Origin: a virus
Reading direction: 5' to 3' (one strand)
Length of the DNA stretch: 27,663 nt
Virus record (IMG/VR): IMGVR_UViG_3300021960_000395
Location: 1 to 27,663 of that record
The notes beneath the pieces were generated by a model. It was not told the origin of the DNA. It did not search any database and worked only from the letters and a program-made list of their open reading frames with translations. Both the position numbers and the translations under genes were made by a program. Shown one piece after another: positions 16,716 to 24,450 of the stretch (position 1 is its first letter; each line of letters begins with the position of its first letter).

Positions 16716-18937
16716 TGAATCATGCACAATTTTGGGGTGGCGGAGGTGCTGCCCCTTATGAGATCGAGCAGAGCTTGCGGTTTAACTCGGCGGATTCGGC
16801 GTACCTGAGCAGGACTCCAGCTAGTGCGGGGAATCGCAAGACGTGGACGTGGAGCGGGTGGGTTAAATACACTGTCAAAAATAATACAAGCACATTCAAC
16901 CAGCCATTGTTTTGGGCAAATAATTCTGCATCATCTGGAATTTCGTTTTCGCAAGATCCCGATACAGCGCATCGCATCTTTGTCTATAATGCTGGCTTCA
17001 ATATTCAAACAACTCAATTTTTCCGTGACCCATCCTCTTGGTATCACATTGTTGCGGTTATAGACACAACTCAGGCAACTGCGTCTAACAGGACAAAACT
17101 GTACATAAATGGCGTACAAGTAACTGATCTTGCGACGGCATCATATCCCACACAAAACACAGACACAGATATTAACAACACAGTCGAACACAACATTGGC
17201 AAACAAATTGGACAGTCTCGCTATCTCGACGCTTACCTATCCGAGGTCAACTTCATCGACGGCTCTGCCCTTGATCCTGATCAATTTGCCGAACTAGACG
17301 ACAACGGTGTCTGGCGTCCTATCAAGTACGCAGGCAGCTACACCGGTAATTCGTTCTATCTGAAGTTTGCCAGCGGCGATGGCACTGATAGCAGCGGCTT
17401 GAGCAACACTTGGACCGCCAATAACTTCACCACCTCCGGCACTGGTACGGACGTGATGAGCGACACGCCGACGAAGAACTGGTGTACGTTGAATCCACTT
17501 ATTGTCAACAACTCTACCTATCTTGATCCTGCTGTATTGAGTGACGGTAACTTAGTTGCTAGTCAAACAAGCGTTCCTAACAACACTTTTTGCGCTGGCA
17601 CATTTAAGCTGCCATCTTCAGGTAAGTGGTACTGGGAAGTAAAACAAGACGCATTACAAACAGATGTAACCATGGGCATTGGCCGAGTTCCATGGGATCC
17701 AACAAGCGACACTTCTGCGCGCGACGCGATGTATGGCTACAAGGCTAATGGGGATAAATTCAAGCTTGGAACTGCCTCTAGCTATGGATCAAGCTGGGCA
17801 AATGGCGACATTGTAGGTGTTGCTGTTGACATGGATAACACTACTATTTCTTTCTACAAAAACGGCACAAGTCAAGGCAACGCTTTTACTGACATTGATA
17901 CTGCCTATGACTATGTTCCAATGACTTGGGCAAACGATCCTAATAGAAATGTTTGGGTTTACAACTTTGGACAACGCGCCTTTGCCTACACCCCACCGAC
18001 CGGCTACAAAGCACTAAACACCAGTAATTTAAGTTCGCCGGACATTGCGGATGGGTCGGAGTATTCCGATACGGTTTTGGACACTGGAGCAAACATCCTT
18101 TCCTCCGCTCAGTCAACCTTTAGCAACGGTCTGTGGTGGGTCAAGGACCGCGCCAACAGCAACCAGCACCAGTTGGTTGACTCGGTGCGGGGTGGAAACC
18201 TTAGACTTACAACGCCTTCGGAGACGACTGAAGCAGCTTATTCAGCACCCTCTGGGAACTCTGTTGCTTGGTGTTGGAATCTTGCAGCTGACCGAAGCAA
18301 CGGTTTTGACATTGTTACCTATTCGGGAAACTCTGGTGTTCAGAACGTTTCGCACAATCTGAGCGAAGCGCCCGAGTTTATGATTGTGTGCAACCGCAAT
18401 AGAGGCTCAGCAGCACACCGCGTCTATCACGCCGATCAGGGGCCAACGAAGGTGGGCGAACTGAACACCTCCTCAGGATTTTACGCAGACACAACCTGGA
18501 ACAACACAGCTCCTACAAATTCTGTGTTCACGCTGGGCAATACGTCCATGAACCAGGCTTACAACTATGTGGCTTACTTATGGCACTCAGTCCCTGGGTA
18601 TTCGTCCTTCGGCAGCTACACCGGCAACGGTAACGCTGATGGTCCGTTTGTGTACTGCGGGTTTAGACCACGGTGGATTATGTTCAAGGCCACTGGAGCA
18701 GGCTATTGGGGTATTTATGACGCAGCTAGAAATACTTACAACGCTGCCACATTAGCCTTGTATCCCAATGATTCACTTGCTGAATCAACTGATCAGCCGT
18801 TTGACTTTCTTTCAAATGGATTCAAGATCAGAGGCGCAACATCTTTTGTTAATACTAACGGTGGCACTTATATCTTCGCCGCCTTCGCTGAACATCCAAC
18901 AGGCGGCTCCGGTGTTTCGCCCGCTACCGCACGATAA
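16715..18937 (+). CDS. LamG + SPRY domain receptor-binding-type tail protein
   Basis: A 740-residue protein directly after the fibre gene (TAATG overlap, GGAGGG upstream). Residues ~20-190 form a concanavalin A/LamG-like beta sandwich: RFNSADSAYLSRTP, TWTWSGWVKY, SSWYHIVAVIDTTQ, KLYINGVQV. After a linker (~230-265, DVMSDTPTKNW) residues ~300-425 are a SPRY-like sandwich: GKWYWEVK, GDIVGVAVDMDNTTISFYKNG. The C-terminal third (~525-740) contains the GFDIVTYSGN, YLWHSVPGYSSFGSYTGNG and RPRWIMFKAT blocks found in many cyanophage and pelagiphage tail proteins. It probably binds host surface sugars. The first ~150 bases are G+C-rich and use cgg/gcg/acg codons unlike the fibre gene, then turn A+T-rich, so the gene looks mosaic. 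Confidence 0.85.
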   Translation: MNHAQFWGGGGAAPYEIEQSLRFNSADSAYLSRTPASAGNRKTWTWSGWVKYTVKNNTSTFNQPLFWANNSASSGISFSQDPDTAHRIFVYNAGFNIQTTQFFRDPSSWYHIVAVIDTTQATASNRTKLYINGVQVTDLATASYPTQNTDTDINNTVEHNIGKQIGQSRYLDAYLSEVNFIDGSALDPDQFAELDDNGVWRPIKYAGSYTGNSFYLKFASGDGTDSSGLSNTWTANNFTTSGTGTDVMSDTPTKNWCTLNPLIVNNSTYLDPAVLSDGNLVASQTSVPNNTFCAGTFKLPSSGKWYWEVKQDALQTDVTMGIGRVPWDPTSDTSARDAMYGYKANGDKFKLGTASSYGSSWANGDIVGVAVDMDNTTISFYKNGTSQGNAFTDIDTAYDYVPMTWANDPNRNVWVYNFGQRAFAYTPPTGYKALNTSNLSSPDIADGSEYSDTVLDTGANILSSAQSTFSNGLWWVKDRANSNQHQLVDSVRGGNLRLTTPSETTEAAYSAPSGNSVAWCWNLAADRSNGFDIVTYSGNSGVQNVSHNLSEAPEFMIVCNRNRGSAAHRVYHADQGPTKVGELNTSSGFYADTTWNNTAPTNSVFTLGNTSMNQAYNYVAYLWHSVPGYSSFGSYTGNGNADGPFVYCGFRPRWIMFKATGAGYWGIYDAARNTYNAATLALYPNDSLAESTDQPFDFLSNGFKIRGATSFVNTNGGTYIFAAFAEHPTGGSGVSPATAR

Positions 18938-18952
18938 CAACAACGAACAATT

Positions 18953-19525
18953 ATGTCATTTCAACTTAATGGTCAGGTACTCAGACCTGGCAAGTCGTTC
19001 GTTGCGGACGGCGTGATTTACCCTACTAATTGGACCCGTGTTCTTACTCAAGAACAAAAGGATGCTATTGGCATTACTTGGGTTCCTGATCCTCCGCCGG
19101 TAGACACTCGTTTCTACTGGGACCACGATCTTCCGAAACGTCTTGAGGATGAACCCGCTGTTGATGAAAATGGTGACCCTGTTCTTAATAAGGATGGGGT
19201 TCAAATAATTAACACTGGACTCAAGACTCAATGGATCCGTCAACAAAAGGAGATTGCAGCAAGCCTGTTTGCTCCTACTGACTGGTTCATTATCCGTAAG
19301 GCTGATACTGGTATTGACGTTCCTGCTGACGTTAAACAGTACCGCGATATGGTACGCATTACTAGCGGTCTTCGGGAAGATCAAATCAAACAAACCTCTA
19401 CGTTTGAAGAGTTTGTTGCTCTTGTCACTAATTCTGCTGAGGTTTATGACGAGGTTAGTCAAACGTCTAAACCAAACCCTGAGCCTCATCTAACTCCTTG
19501 GCCTACTAATCCACTTACCCCCTAA
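18953..19525 (+). CDS. Tail fibre assembly / tail chaperone-like protein
   Basis: A 190-residue protein after the two fibre-type genes. Residues ~105-140 (KEIAASLFAPTDWFIIRKAD, then VPADVKQYRDMVR) resemble the conserved region of phage tail assembly chaperones and fibre-assembly proteins, with the 'LLxxTDW..xR..VP..v..YR..vR' pattern. The N-terminus carries a short beta-rich domain and an aromatic, Asp/Pro-rich linker; the C-terminus is Pro/Thr-rich. Its place next to the fibre genes suits a chaperone or a structural tail component. No Shine-Dalgarno sequence precedes it (CAACGAACAATT). I am moderately sure of the family and less sure of the role. Confidence 0.6.
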   Translation: MSFQLNGQVLRPGKSFVADGVIYPTNWTRVLTQEQKDAIGITWVPDPPPVDTRFYWDHDLPKRLEDEPAVDENGDPVLNKDGVQIINTGLKTQWIRQQKEIAASLFAPTDWFIIRKADTGIDVPADVKQYRDMVRITSGLREDQIKQTSTFEEFVALVTNSAEVYDEVSQTSKPNPEPHLTPWPTNPLTP

Positions 19526-19530
19526 GAACA

Positions 19531-19689
19531 ATGATTGCACTTATTCGTCCCGTTCTTATGTCGTTCCTTAATAGCGACAAAGTAAAGCGCCTTATCGTCG
19601 ATATGCTCCGTAAACTTGCTGAGCAATCTGATAACACTGTTGATGACCAAGCCGTTGATTTCATCGAGCGTGGTCTCTTTGGCGGCTGA
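19531..19689 (+). CDS. 52-residue conserved-type cyanophage protein, function unknown
   Basis: A short ORF beginning MIALIRPVLMSFLNSDKVKR, five bases after the preceding stop. It has an N-terminal hydrophobic helix (residues ~2-12), a basic amphipathic helix (KVKRLIVDMLRKLAEQ) and an acidic C-terminus with DDQAVDFIERGLF. Its stop overlaps the next start as TGATG, so it is clearly part of the translated string. I believe similar small proteins occur at this place in other cyanopodoviruses, but I cannot name a function. The amphipathic pattern would allow membrane association. Confidence 0.75.
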   Translation: MIALIRPVLMSFLNSDKVKRLIVDMLRKLAEQSDNTVDDQAVDFIERGLFGG

Positions 19690-20150
19690 TGGACTTGGGA
19701 GCACCGCCGGTACTGCCGGTTCTAAGGCTCCCTGAGCCGCCTTTACTACCCCGTCCGGTACTGGAGGTACCACGAGCTACTTTACCCACCTACAAACCGC
19801 TTGTAGTGCCTCCTAACGACCTTCGTCCACCGCCAGGTGTACGCGGTATTAACAGTGACGAGGAAAAACAAACGGAGGAGAAACCTAAACCACCCACTCC
19901 TCCTGTTCCTAAACCACCCCCAGTCCCGTCACAGGTCCGTTACGTCGATATTCCTGGTACAGATCTTACTGTACCGTTACCGAGTAACGAGATCTTGGCT
20001 ACGGCTACAACGACAGCTACTGTCTCCGTTGCAGCCACCCTTACAGCTACTGCAGTATTTAAACGGACAGTGAGCGTCTTGAAACCTCTTATCAAGAAAC
20101 TACTCACCCGTAAACAGAAACATGCAGACAACGAAGAACTTCATTCATGA
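19689..20150 (+). CDS. Proline-rich single-pass membrane protein, function unknown
   Basis: A 153-residue protein. Residues 1-85 are extremely Pro-rich (PPLLPRP, LRPPPGVRG, KPPTPPVPKPPPVPS), residues ~100-123 are an Ala/Thr/Val stretch that could cross a membrane (ATATTTATVSVAATLTATAV), and the tail is very basic (KRTVSVLKPLIKKLLTRKQK). It starts on a TGATG overlap and shares its last 29 bases with the next gene. A Pro-rich extended arm plus membrane anchor next to a holin-like gene recalls spanin-type or envelope proteins, but there is no lipobox and the topology does not match a known spanin. It could instead be a virion protein. Confidence 0.75.
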   Translation: MDLGAPPVLPVLRLPEPPLLPRPVLEVPRATLPTYKPLVVPPNDLRPPPGVRGINSDEEKQTEEKPKPPTPPVPKPPPVPSQVRYVDIPGTDLTVPLPSNEILATATTTATVSVAATLTATAVFKRTVSVLKPLIKKLLTRKQKHADNEELHS

Positions 20151-20331
20151 TTTCTTCAGTGAAATTGTAAAAGCTCTTGTGCTTGTATGGAGCGCAGGAG
20201 TATTGACTGCATCATACATGGGAATGCTACAGAAGATGGATCCCACGTTTGTAGCGTCACTTCTATCTGGTACTTTAGCTTCCTACGGTATCAGTCGTCC
20301 TAAAGAACAAAAGGATAAGAACCAACTATGA
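20122..20331 (+). CDS. Small two-helix membrane protein, holin candidate
   Basis: A 69-residue protein with a strong membrane helix at ~14-35 (IVKALVLVWSAGVLTASYMG) and a weaker hydrophobic segment at ~42-58, ending in a charged tail (RPKEQKDKNQ). Size, two hydrophobic segments and a basic C-terminus fit a class II holin, the protein that permeabilises the inner membrane at lysis. T7 places its holin (17.5) at the same point, between fibre and small terminase. It overlaps the upstream gene by 29 bases and the downstream gene by 4 (ATGA). No endolysin is seen in this window. Confidence 0.6.
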   Translation: MQTTKNFIHDFFSEIVKALVLVWSAGVLTASYMGMLQKMDPTFVASLLSGTLASYGISRPKEQKDKNQL

Positions 20332-20678
20332 AATTCCTAATCTTACTGCTTTTGTTTCCACTGGGGGCAGCGGCTCAAACCGTAACTCCTCAGTTTACCC
20401 AAGGTAGTATGCAGTCTACCACCACAACTACCCAAACCATCACCGAAACTATCGCTACTGAAGTGTACGGTGGTGCATACTCATCATGGTCTGGAACAAA
20501 CGTAACCCCAAGTGGGGATATAACCGATTCTTCGACTACTTGGTCCGTCACAACTGCTGGCGAACAGTTTCAACTGGAGACTGTGACACGGGCAGCCGGA
20601 GTGATCGAAACAATCGACATCACCCGAGACATAGACACTACCTCTACTACTACCTCTCTTTCTGTATTCTCTCAGTAG
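20328..20678 (+). CDS. Secreted Thr/Ser-rich protein with signal peptide
   Basis: A 116-residue protein with a clear signal peptide, MKFLILLLLFPLGAAA, and a likely signal-peptidase I site at AAA|QT (residues 16/17). The mature part has no cysteine and is dominated by Thr, Ser, Val and Gly in a strand-forming pattern (QSTTTTTQTITETIATEVYG, SSTTWSVTTAG), ending SLSVFSQ. Export to the periplasm is expected. It starts on the ATGA overlap with the holin-like gene. Its 3' end lies inside the signal-peptide coding region of the next protein, in another frame. I do not recognise a function; a role in lysis or envelope modification is possible from the context. Confidence 0.7.
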   Translation: MKFLILLLLFPLGAAAQTVTPQFTQGSMQSTTTTTQTITETIATEVYGGAYSSWSGTNVTPSGDITDSSTTWSVTTAGEQFQLETVTRAAGVIETIDITRDIDTTSTTTSLSVFSQ

Positions 20679-21136
20679 GACCAGCGTTAGCTGAGACTCC
20701 TACCGTTAGCAACAGTGCTAATCCTATTGCTGCTGCTACAGGTAACGTAACTAACCAAGCAGTTCAGTTCCAAAACAACGGTGCACCCAGTAGACAGCAG
20801 TTTACCGGGGGCAATTCTTGTAACGGGACAACACTGACATTCTCCCCATTTTACATGGGTAATGACACGTTGCCAACTGGCTACACTCGTAATAATAACT
20901 ATGGCGCACAGCTTAACTTCTCCGTTCCTTTGGATGGTGGGATGATTGAGCAGTGTAAAGCTATTGCTAAACGTCACGAAGAAAAGCTACGGCTTGATTA
21001 TGAGCTTGTAAGAGCTTTAAAATGTACCGAGATCATGAAGGCTGGATTTACTTTCCGTCCTGGGTCTCGTGTAGAGGTACTGTGTCACGACATCGTACCA
21101 ATTGTGTCTTTGACAAATGAAGAAAAAAGCAACTGA
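20486..21136 (+). CDS. Second secreted protein with four cysteines; true start unresolved
   Basis: The frame is open from ATG 20486, but the first ~60 residues are shadowed by the preceding gene and look unnatural. From about 20630 it reads as a signal peptide: basic RHRH, hydrophobic YLYYYLSFCILSVG, and cleavage PALA|ETP at 20692/20693. The mature part (~148 residues) carries four cysteines (NSCNG, EQCKA, LKCTE, VLCHD), enough for two disulphides, and the central FSPFYMGNDTLP. There is no ATG, GTG or TTG close to the signal peptide; TTG 20540 and ATG 20486 are the nearest. Either a rare start or -1 slippage from the upstream gene is needed. The gene overlaps the small terminase gene by 20 bases. 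Confidence 0.6.
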   Translation: MVWNKRNPKWGYNRFFDYLVRHNCWRTVSTGDCDTGSRSDRNNRHHPRHRHYLYYYLSFCILSVGPALAETPTVSNSANPIAAATGNVTNQAVQFQNNGAPSRQQFTGGNSCNGTTLTFSPFYMGNDTLPTGYTRNNNYGAQLNFSVPLDGGMIEQCKAIAKRHEEKLRLDYELVRALKCTEIMKAGFTFRPGSRVEVLCHDIVPIVSLTNEEKSN

Positions 21137-21365
21137 GGATCAGTTTAACGAGCTTCACAACCTCGTCACATCTGAATTCCTCGCACGTATTAAATCTGGT
21201 GAAGCCACGACACAAGATCTCAAAGCAGCTTGTGACTGGCTAGCCAAGAATGACATCAGCGGTGTTGCATATGAGGGCAACCCGCTAGATAAACTGGCGA
21301 CAGTTATGCCCAAGATTGACCCTGAAATGGTACAGCGGAGATTGTATGGCTCAAAGCACGTCTGA
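21117..21365 (+). CDS. Terminase small subunit (T7 gp18-like)
   Basis: An 82-residue protein matching the T7 gp18 family in size (89 residues) and place. It recognises the concatemer and helps load the large terminase on DNA. The conserved pattern is visible: a first helix (EDQFNELHNLVTSEFLARI), 'KSGEATTQDLKAACDWLAKN' as the helix-turn-helix-like centre, then 'DISGVAYEGNPLDKLATVMP' ending in a short C-terminal tail. The start lies within the previous gene and no strong ribosome-binding site is seen, so translation is probably coupled. In T7 gene 18 sits close to gene 19; here three extra ORFs are inserted between them. Confidence 0.88.
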   Translation: MKKKATEDQFNELHNLVTSEFLARIKSGEATTQDLKAACDWLAKNDISGVAYEGNPLDKLATVMPKIDPEMVQRRLYGSKHV

Positions 21366-21600
21366 TTACTACAAATCTAACCCAGAAGCTGCGGCTAAAC
21401 GCCGGAAACAGCAACGTGCGTACAACAAAACTAATAAAGGTCTGAAGATCCGGACTGCTGCTAACAAACTTAACCATAAACTTGGTACTTATGGCAATGG
21501 TGATGGTAAAGATGCTTCTCACACCGGTAAAAACACTGGTAAACTGGAAACACCTTCGTCTAACCGCCGTAGACCCAGAACTGGTAAGAAGTACGCATGA
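21346..21600 (+). CDS. Small highly basic protein, probable nucleic-acid binder
   Basis: An 84-residue protein with many Lys/Arg/Asn residues (AAAKRRKQQRAYNKTNKG, NRRRPRTGKKYA). I chose ATG 21346 because GGAG (21337-21340) lies five bases before it; an upstream ATG at 21316 has no such site. The GNGDGKDASH block resembles the 'GDGKDVxHxxG' part of small HNH-like phage proteins, but the second histidine and Asn-rich metal site are missing. It is sandwiched between small terminase and an HNH gene, overlapping both (20 bases and ATGA). It may be a degenerate HNH or a packaging-linked DNA-binding protein. Confidence 0.75.
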   Translation: MAQSTSDYYKSNPEAAAKRRKQQRAYNKTNKGLKIRTAANKLNHKLGTYGNGDGKDASHTGKNTGKLETPSSNRRRPRTGKKYA

Positions 21601-21926
21601 CCCCGCTGTTGCCTACCCCTGATCACTACATTTACAACCTCATAACCATGACGAGTCCTGAAGCCAAACGGATGTGGCGTAGAGCCATTAAGGAACACTT
21701 CAACTGTCAATGCGTTTATTGTGGAGAACATTATGAATTACATGAACTTACTTTGGATCACGTTGTGCCTCGCTTTGTTGGGGGACAAACGATTACAAGA
21801 AACTTGGTTCCATCCTGCCGGAAATGTAATCAAGAAAAGGGGACAAGCAACTGGTTATCCTGGATGCGAGCTACGTTTGGCTGCAATCCGGGTAGAGAAC
21901 AAATGATTTTATCGCACATTAAATAA
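21597..21926 (+). CDS. HNH endonuclease, zinc-ribbon type
   Basis: A 109-residue HNH nuclease. C39/C42 (CVYC) and C74/C77 (CRKC) form the structural zinc site. The catalytic core is LTLDHVVPRFVGG (Asp54-His55) followed by ITRNLVPSCRKCN (Asn69, Asn78). HNH enzymes nick or cut DNA with one metal ion. The start overlaps the previous stop as ATGA; an internal ATG at 21648 is possible and would trim 17 weakly structured residues. HNH proteins beside terminases are known to stimulate packaging in several cos-type phages; alternatively it is a free-standing homing nuclease. Confidence 0.9.
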   Translation: MTPLLPTPDHYIYNLITMTSPEAKRMWRRAIKEHFNCQCVYCGEHYELHELTLDHVVPRFVGGQTITRNLVPSCRKCNQEKGTSNWLSWMRATFGCNPGREQMILSHIK

Positions 21927-22561
21927 TGCCAAAAGAATATATGCATCTGGGAGAAGTTCCAGATTCTGTTTTTCAACAACAACTGTTTGATTATTTACAA
22001 CGGAAAGAGGATAACCCAGATGCTAAACGGGTTTCTGCCCAGTTTGAATATAATGGTACAAAATATACCTTTCAACGAGCCCGTAGTTCTTCTGGTTTTC
22101 AAATTAAACGTTCTAGTGAACGTGTTCAAAAAGAAGCTAAACGTCGTGTAGCAGAAAACAAACAAACTGTTAAACTGTCGTCTGCTGAACAGATGATGGT
22201 TGACAATATTTATGATGAAGCTTCAAAACGGAATTTAGACGTTGATCACGTTTATCCCGTTTCCAAAGGCGGACCTACTAATGCTCCGTGGAATTTAAAA
22301 CTGATGCAATCTGACTTAAACAGTGCTAAAGGCGCTCAAGTTGGTGGCAATTGGCAGTATGAGCCTTTGATGCAAGCTGTAGATCAGGTTCGTCAGTTAG
22401 TAAATAAATTAAATAAACCTACAGCACGGTTTAGAGCCGGTTCACCAATGGGTATTGATCTTATTGGTGGTCCAATGACAGATATTATGCCACCCTCACA
22501 AGAGGGTTACGGTCCTGGCGGTATTATCCGCACTATTCCTACTGCACACGAACGACTTTAA
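21926..22561 (+). CDS. Second HNH endonuclease, cysteine-free type
   Basis: A 211-residue protein with an HNH core near residues 104-135: DVDHVYPVSKGGPTNAPWNL (Asp107-His108, Asn119, Asn123) and DLNSAKG (Asn132). It has no zinc cysteines, so it is a different HNH lineage from its neighbour. The N-terminal half (residues ~30-85) carries a small beta-rich segment with 'FEYNGTKYTFQRARSSSGF' that resembles an AP2-like or DNA-binding add-on, then a basic helix. The C-terminus (~165-211) is Gly/Pro-rich. It starts on a TAATG overlap and stops six bases before the large terminase. It may be a packaging cofactor or a homing nuclease. Confidence 0.85.
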   Translation: MPKEYMHLGEVPDSVFQQQLFDYLQRKEDNPDAKRVSAQFEYNGTKYTFQRARSSSGFQIKRSSERVQKEAKRRVAENKQTVKLSSAEQMMVDNIYDEASKRNLDVDHVYPVSKGGPTNAPWNLKLMQSDLNSAKGAQVGGNWQYEPLMQAVDQVRQLVNKLNKPTARFRAGSPMGIDLIGGPMTDIMPPSQEGYGPGGIIRTIPTAHERL

Positions 22562-22567
22562 CACCCT

Positions 22568-24298
22568 ATGTCCGAAGTTTTAGCTGCCCTACAGGGCGAT
22601 TTTAAAGTATTTTTACAAGCACTGTGGGCGCAGCTAGACCTGCCTGAACCTACCAGAGCACAATATGCCATTGCCGACTATCTGCAACACGGACCCAAGC
22701 GACTACAGATCCAGGCGTTTCGTGGTGTCGGTAAAAGTTGGATTACTGGCGCTTTTGTGCTCTGGACTTTATTCAATAACCCCGAAAAGAAGATCATGAT
22801 TATCTCCGCTTCTAAGGAGCGGGCAGATAACATGAGTATCTTCCTTCAAAAACTTATCATTGAGACACCTTGGCTTAAACACCTGCAGCCTAAGTCGGAT
22901 GACGCCCGTTGGAGCCGGATTAGCTTCGATGTTAACTGCTCACCGTCACAGGCTCCGTCCGTCAAAAGTGTCGGCATTACGGGTCAGCTGACTGGTAGCC
23001 GTGCCGACCTGATGATCCTTGATGACGTGGAGGTGCCTGGCAACTCTATGACGGAGATGATGCGTGAGAAATTGCTTCAACTCTGTACGGAGGCTGAGTC
23101 AATTCTCACACCAAAGGAGGACTCCAGGATCATGTACCTGGGTACCCCTCAGACCACTTTTACCATCTATCGTAAACTTGCAGAACGTAATTACCGCCCC
23201 TTTGTTTGGCCAGCTCGTGTTCCTCGTAAGTTTGCTAACTACGAAGGACTGATCGCTCCACAGCTCCAGGAAGACGTAGATATGGGTGCTAAACCCTGGA
23301 GTGTAACTGACCCTGACCGTTTTAGCCATGAAGATCTTCTCGAACGTGAAGCAGCAATGGGACGCAGCAACTTTATGCTGCAGTTCATGCTTGACACAAG
23401 CCTCAGCGATGCTGAGAAATTCCCACTCAAGATGGCTGATCTTATCGTCACCAGTGTTAATCCTAAGTCCGCTCCTGATGATATCATCTGGTGCAGCGAC
23501 CCTAGAAACGTCATCAAAGAACTTCCGACTGTTGGGTTACCTGGAGACTATTTCTATGGTCCAATGCAGATCCAAGGGGAGTGGGGAGCATATCAAGAAA
23601 CAATTTGCTCAGTTGACCCGTCGGGTCGAGGAACTGATGAGACAGCAGCAGCTTATATCTCCCAGCGAAACGGTTACTTGTACCTGCATGAGGTGCGAGC
23701 TTACCGAGACGGTTACTCAGACAACACGCTCCTGGACATTCTAAAAGGATGTAAAAAGTTTAACGTTACCAAGCTTGTCGTTGAGACTAACTTTGGTGAC
23801 GGTCTTGTGGCTGAGCTATTCAAGAAACACCTACAACAGACAAACCAAGGTATTGACGTAGAAGAGGTACGAGCTAATGTCCGTAAAGAAGAGCGTATTA
23901 TTGATGCCCTTGAGCCTATCCTTAATCAACACCGCCTTGTTGTTGATCGTAATGTCATCGACTGGGACTACAACTCAAATAAAGACGACGCTCCAGAAAA
24001 ACGTCTCCTCTATATGCTCTTCTATCAGATGAGTAGAATGTGTCGGGAGAAAGGTGCGGTTAGACACGATGACCGGCTTGACGCACTTGCACAAGGCGTT
24101 AAATACTTTACCGACGCCATGTCTATCTCGGCACAAGAGGTAATAAAACAGCGTAAACGTGACGACTGGAACGACCTACTAGAAGCCTTTATAGAAGACC
24201 CACAACAAGCAACAGATCACCTTGTTTTAGGGTTTACATTAGACCAAAGAAGACAAGCAAGGGGTAATTCTAAAAGCCAGTCACCGACTTGGATTTAA
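22568..24298 (+). CDS. Terminase large subunit (T7 gp19-like)
   Basis: A 576-residue packaging motor (T7 gp19 is 586). It hydrolyses ATP to push DNA into the prohead and cuts concatemers. The ATPase has Walker A RGVGKS (~52-57) and Walker B LMILDDVE (~147-154). The RNase H-like nuclease carries acidic residues at CSVDPSGRGTDE (~347), VETNFGDG (~404) and RHDDRLDALAQG (~499). The motif order and length are normal for the family and the gene looks intact. No Shine-Dalgarno sequence is seen (CTTTAACACCCT). It is followed by two strong hairpins that may end the late transcript. Confidence 0.96.
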   Translation: MSEVLAALQGDFKVFLQALWAQLDLPEPTRAQYAIADYLQHGPKRLQIQAFRGVGKSWITGAFVLWTLFNNPEKKIMIISASKERADNMSIFLQKLIIETPWLKHLQPKSDDARWSRISFDVNCSPSQAPSVKSVGITGQLTGSRADLMILDDVEVPGNSMTEMMREKLLQLCTEAESILTPKEDSRIMYLGTPQTTFTIYRKLAERNYRPFVWPARVPRKFANYEGLIAPQLQEDVDMGAKPWSVTDPDRFSHEDLLEREAAMGRSNFMLQFMLDTSLSDAEKFPLKMADLIVTSVNPKSAPDDIIWCSDPRNVIKELPTVGLPGDYFYGPMQIQGEWGAYQETICSVDPSGRGTDETAAAYISQRNGYLYLHEVRAYRDGYSDNTLLDILKGCKKFNVTKLVVETNFGDGLVAELFKKHLQQTNQGIDVEEVRANVRKEERIIDALEPILNQHRLVVDRNVIDWDYNSNKDDAPEKRLLYMLFYQMSRMCREKGAVRHDDRLDALAQGVKYFTDAMSISAQEVIKQRKRDDWNDLLEAFIEDPQQATDHLVLGFTLDQRRQARGNSKSQSPTWI

Positions 24299-24313
24299 GA
24301 GGTCCCTGACTTA

Positions 24314-24368
24314 TACAGGAAGAAGGGTGGACTTCCTGTAGTGGGGAGACGTAAAACTCTCCCCCTTT
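24314..24368 (+). terminator. Double hairpin after large terminase, candidate terminator
   Basis: Stem 1 is TACAGGAAG (24314-24322) / CTTCCTGTA (24332-24340), 9 perfect bp with a 9-base loop. Stem 2 is GGGGAGA (24343-24349) / TCTCCCC (24358-24364), 7 perfect bp with an 8-base loop, followed only by C-TTT. The short T run makes intrinsic termination likely but leaky, or the pair may be an RNA-processing or 3'-end stabilising site. The rest of the 24299-24450 gap shows no gene. Confidence 0.6.
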
Positions 24369-24450
24369 ACTACAGAAACAAGACGACCAATTCTACTGAC
24401 TCTTCTTACTGTTAATCCACCGACTGAATCAAAGACGCTTTTACTACTGT

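Noticed and set aside
20105-20113. CACCCGTAA, matching the end of the Syn5-type phage promoter ATTGGGCACCCGTAA
   Set aside because: Only the last nine bases match, it lies inside a coding region in a basic tail, and no other copies were seen.
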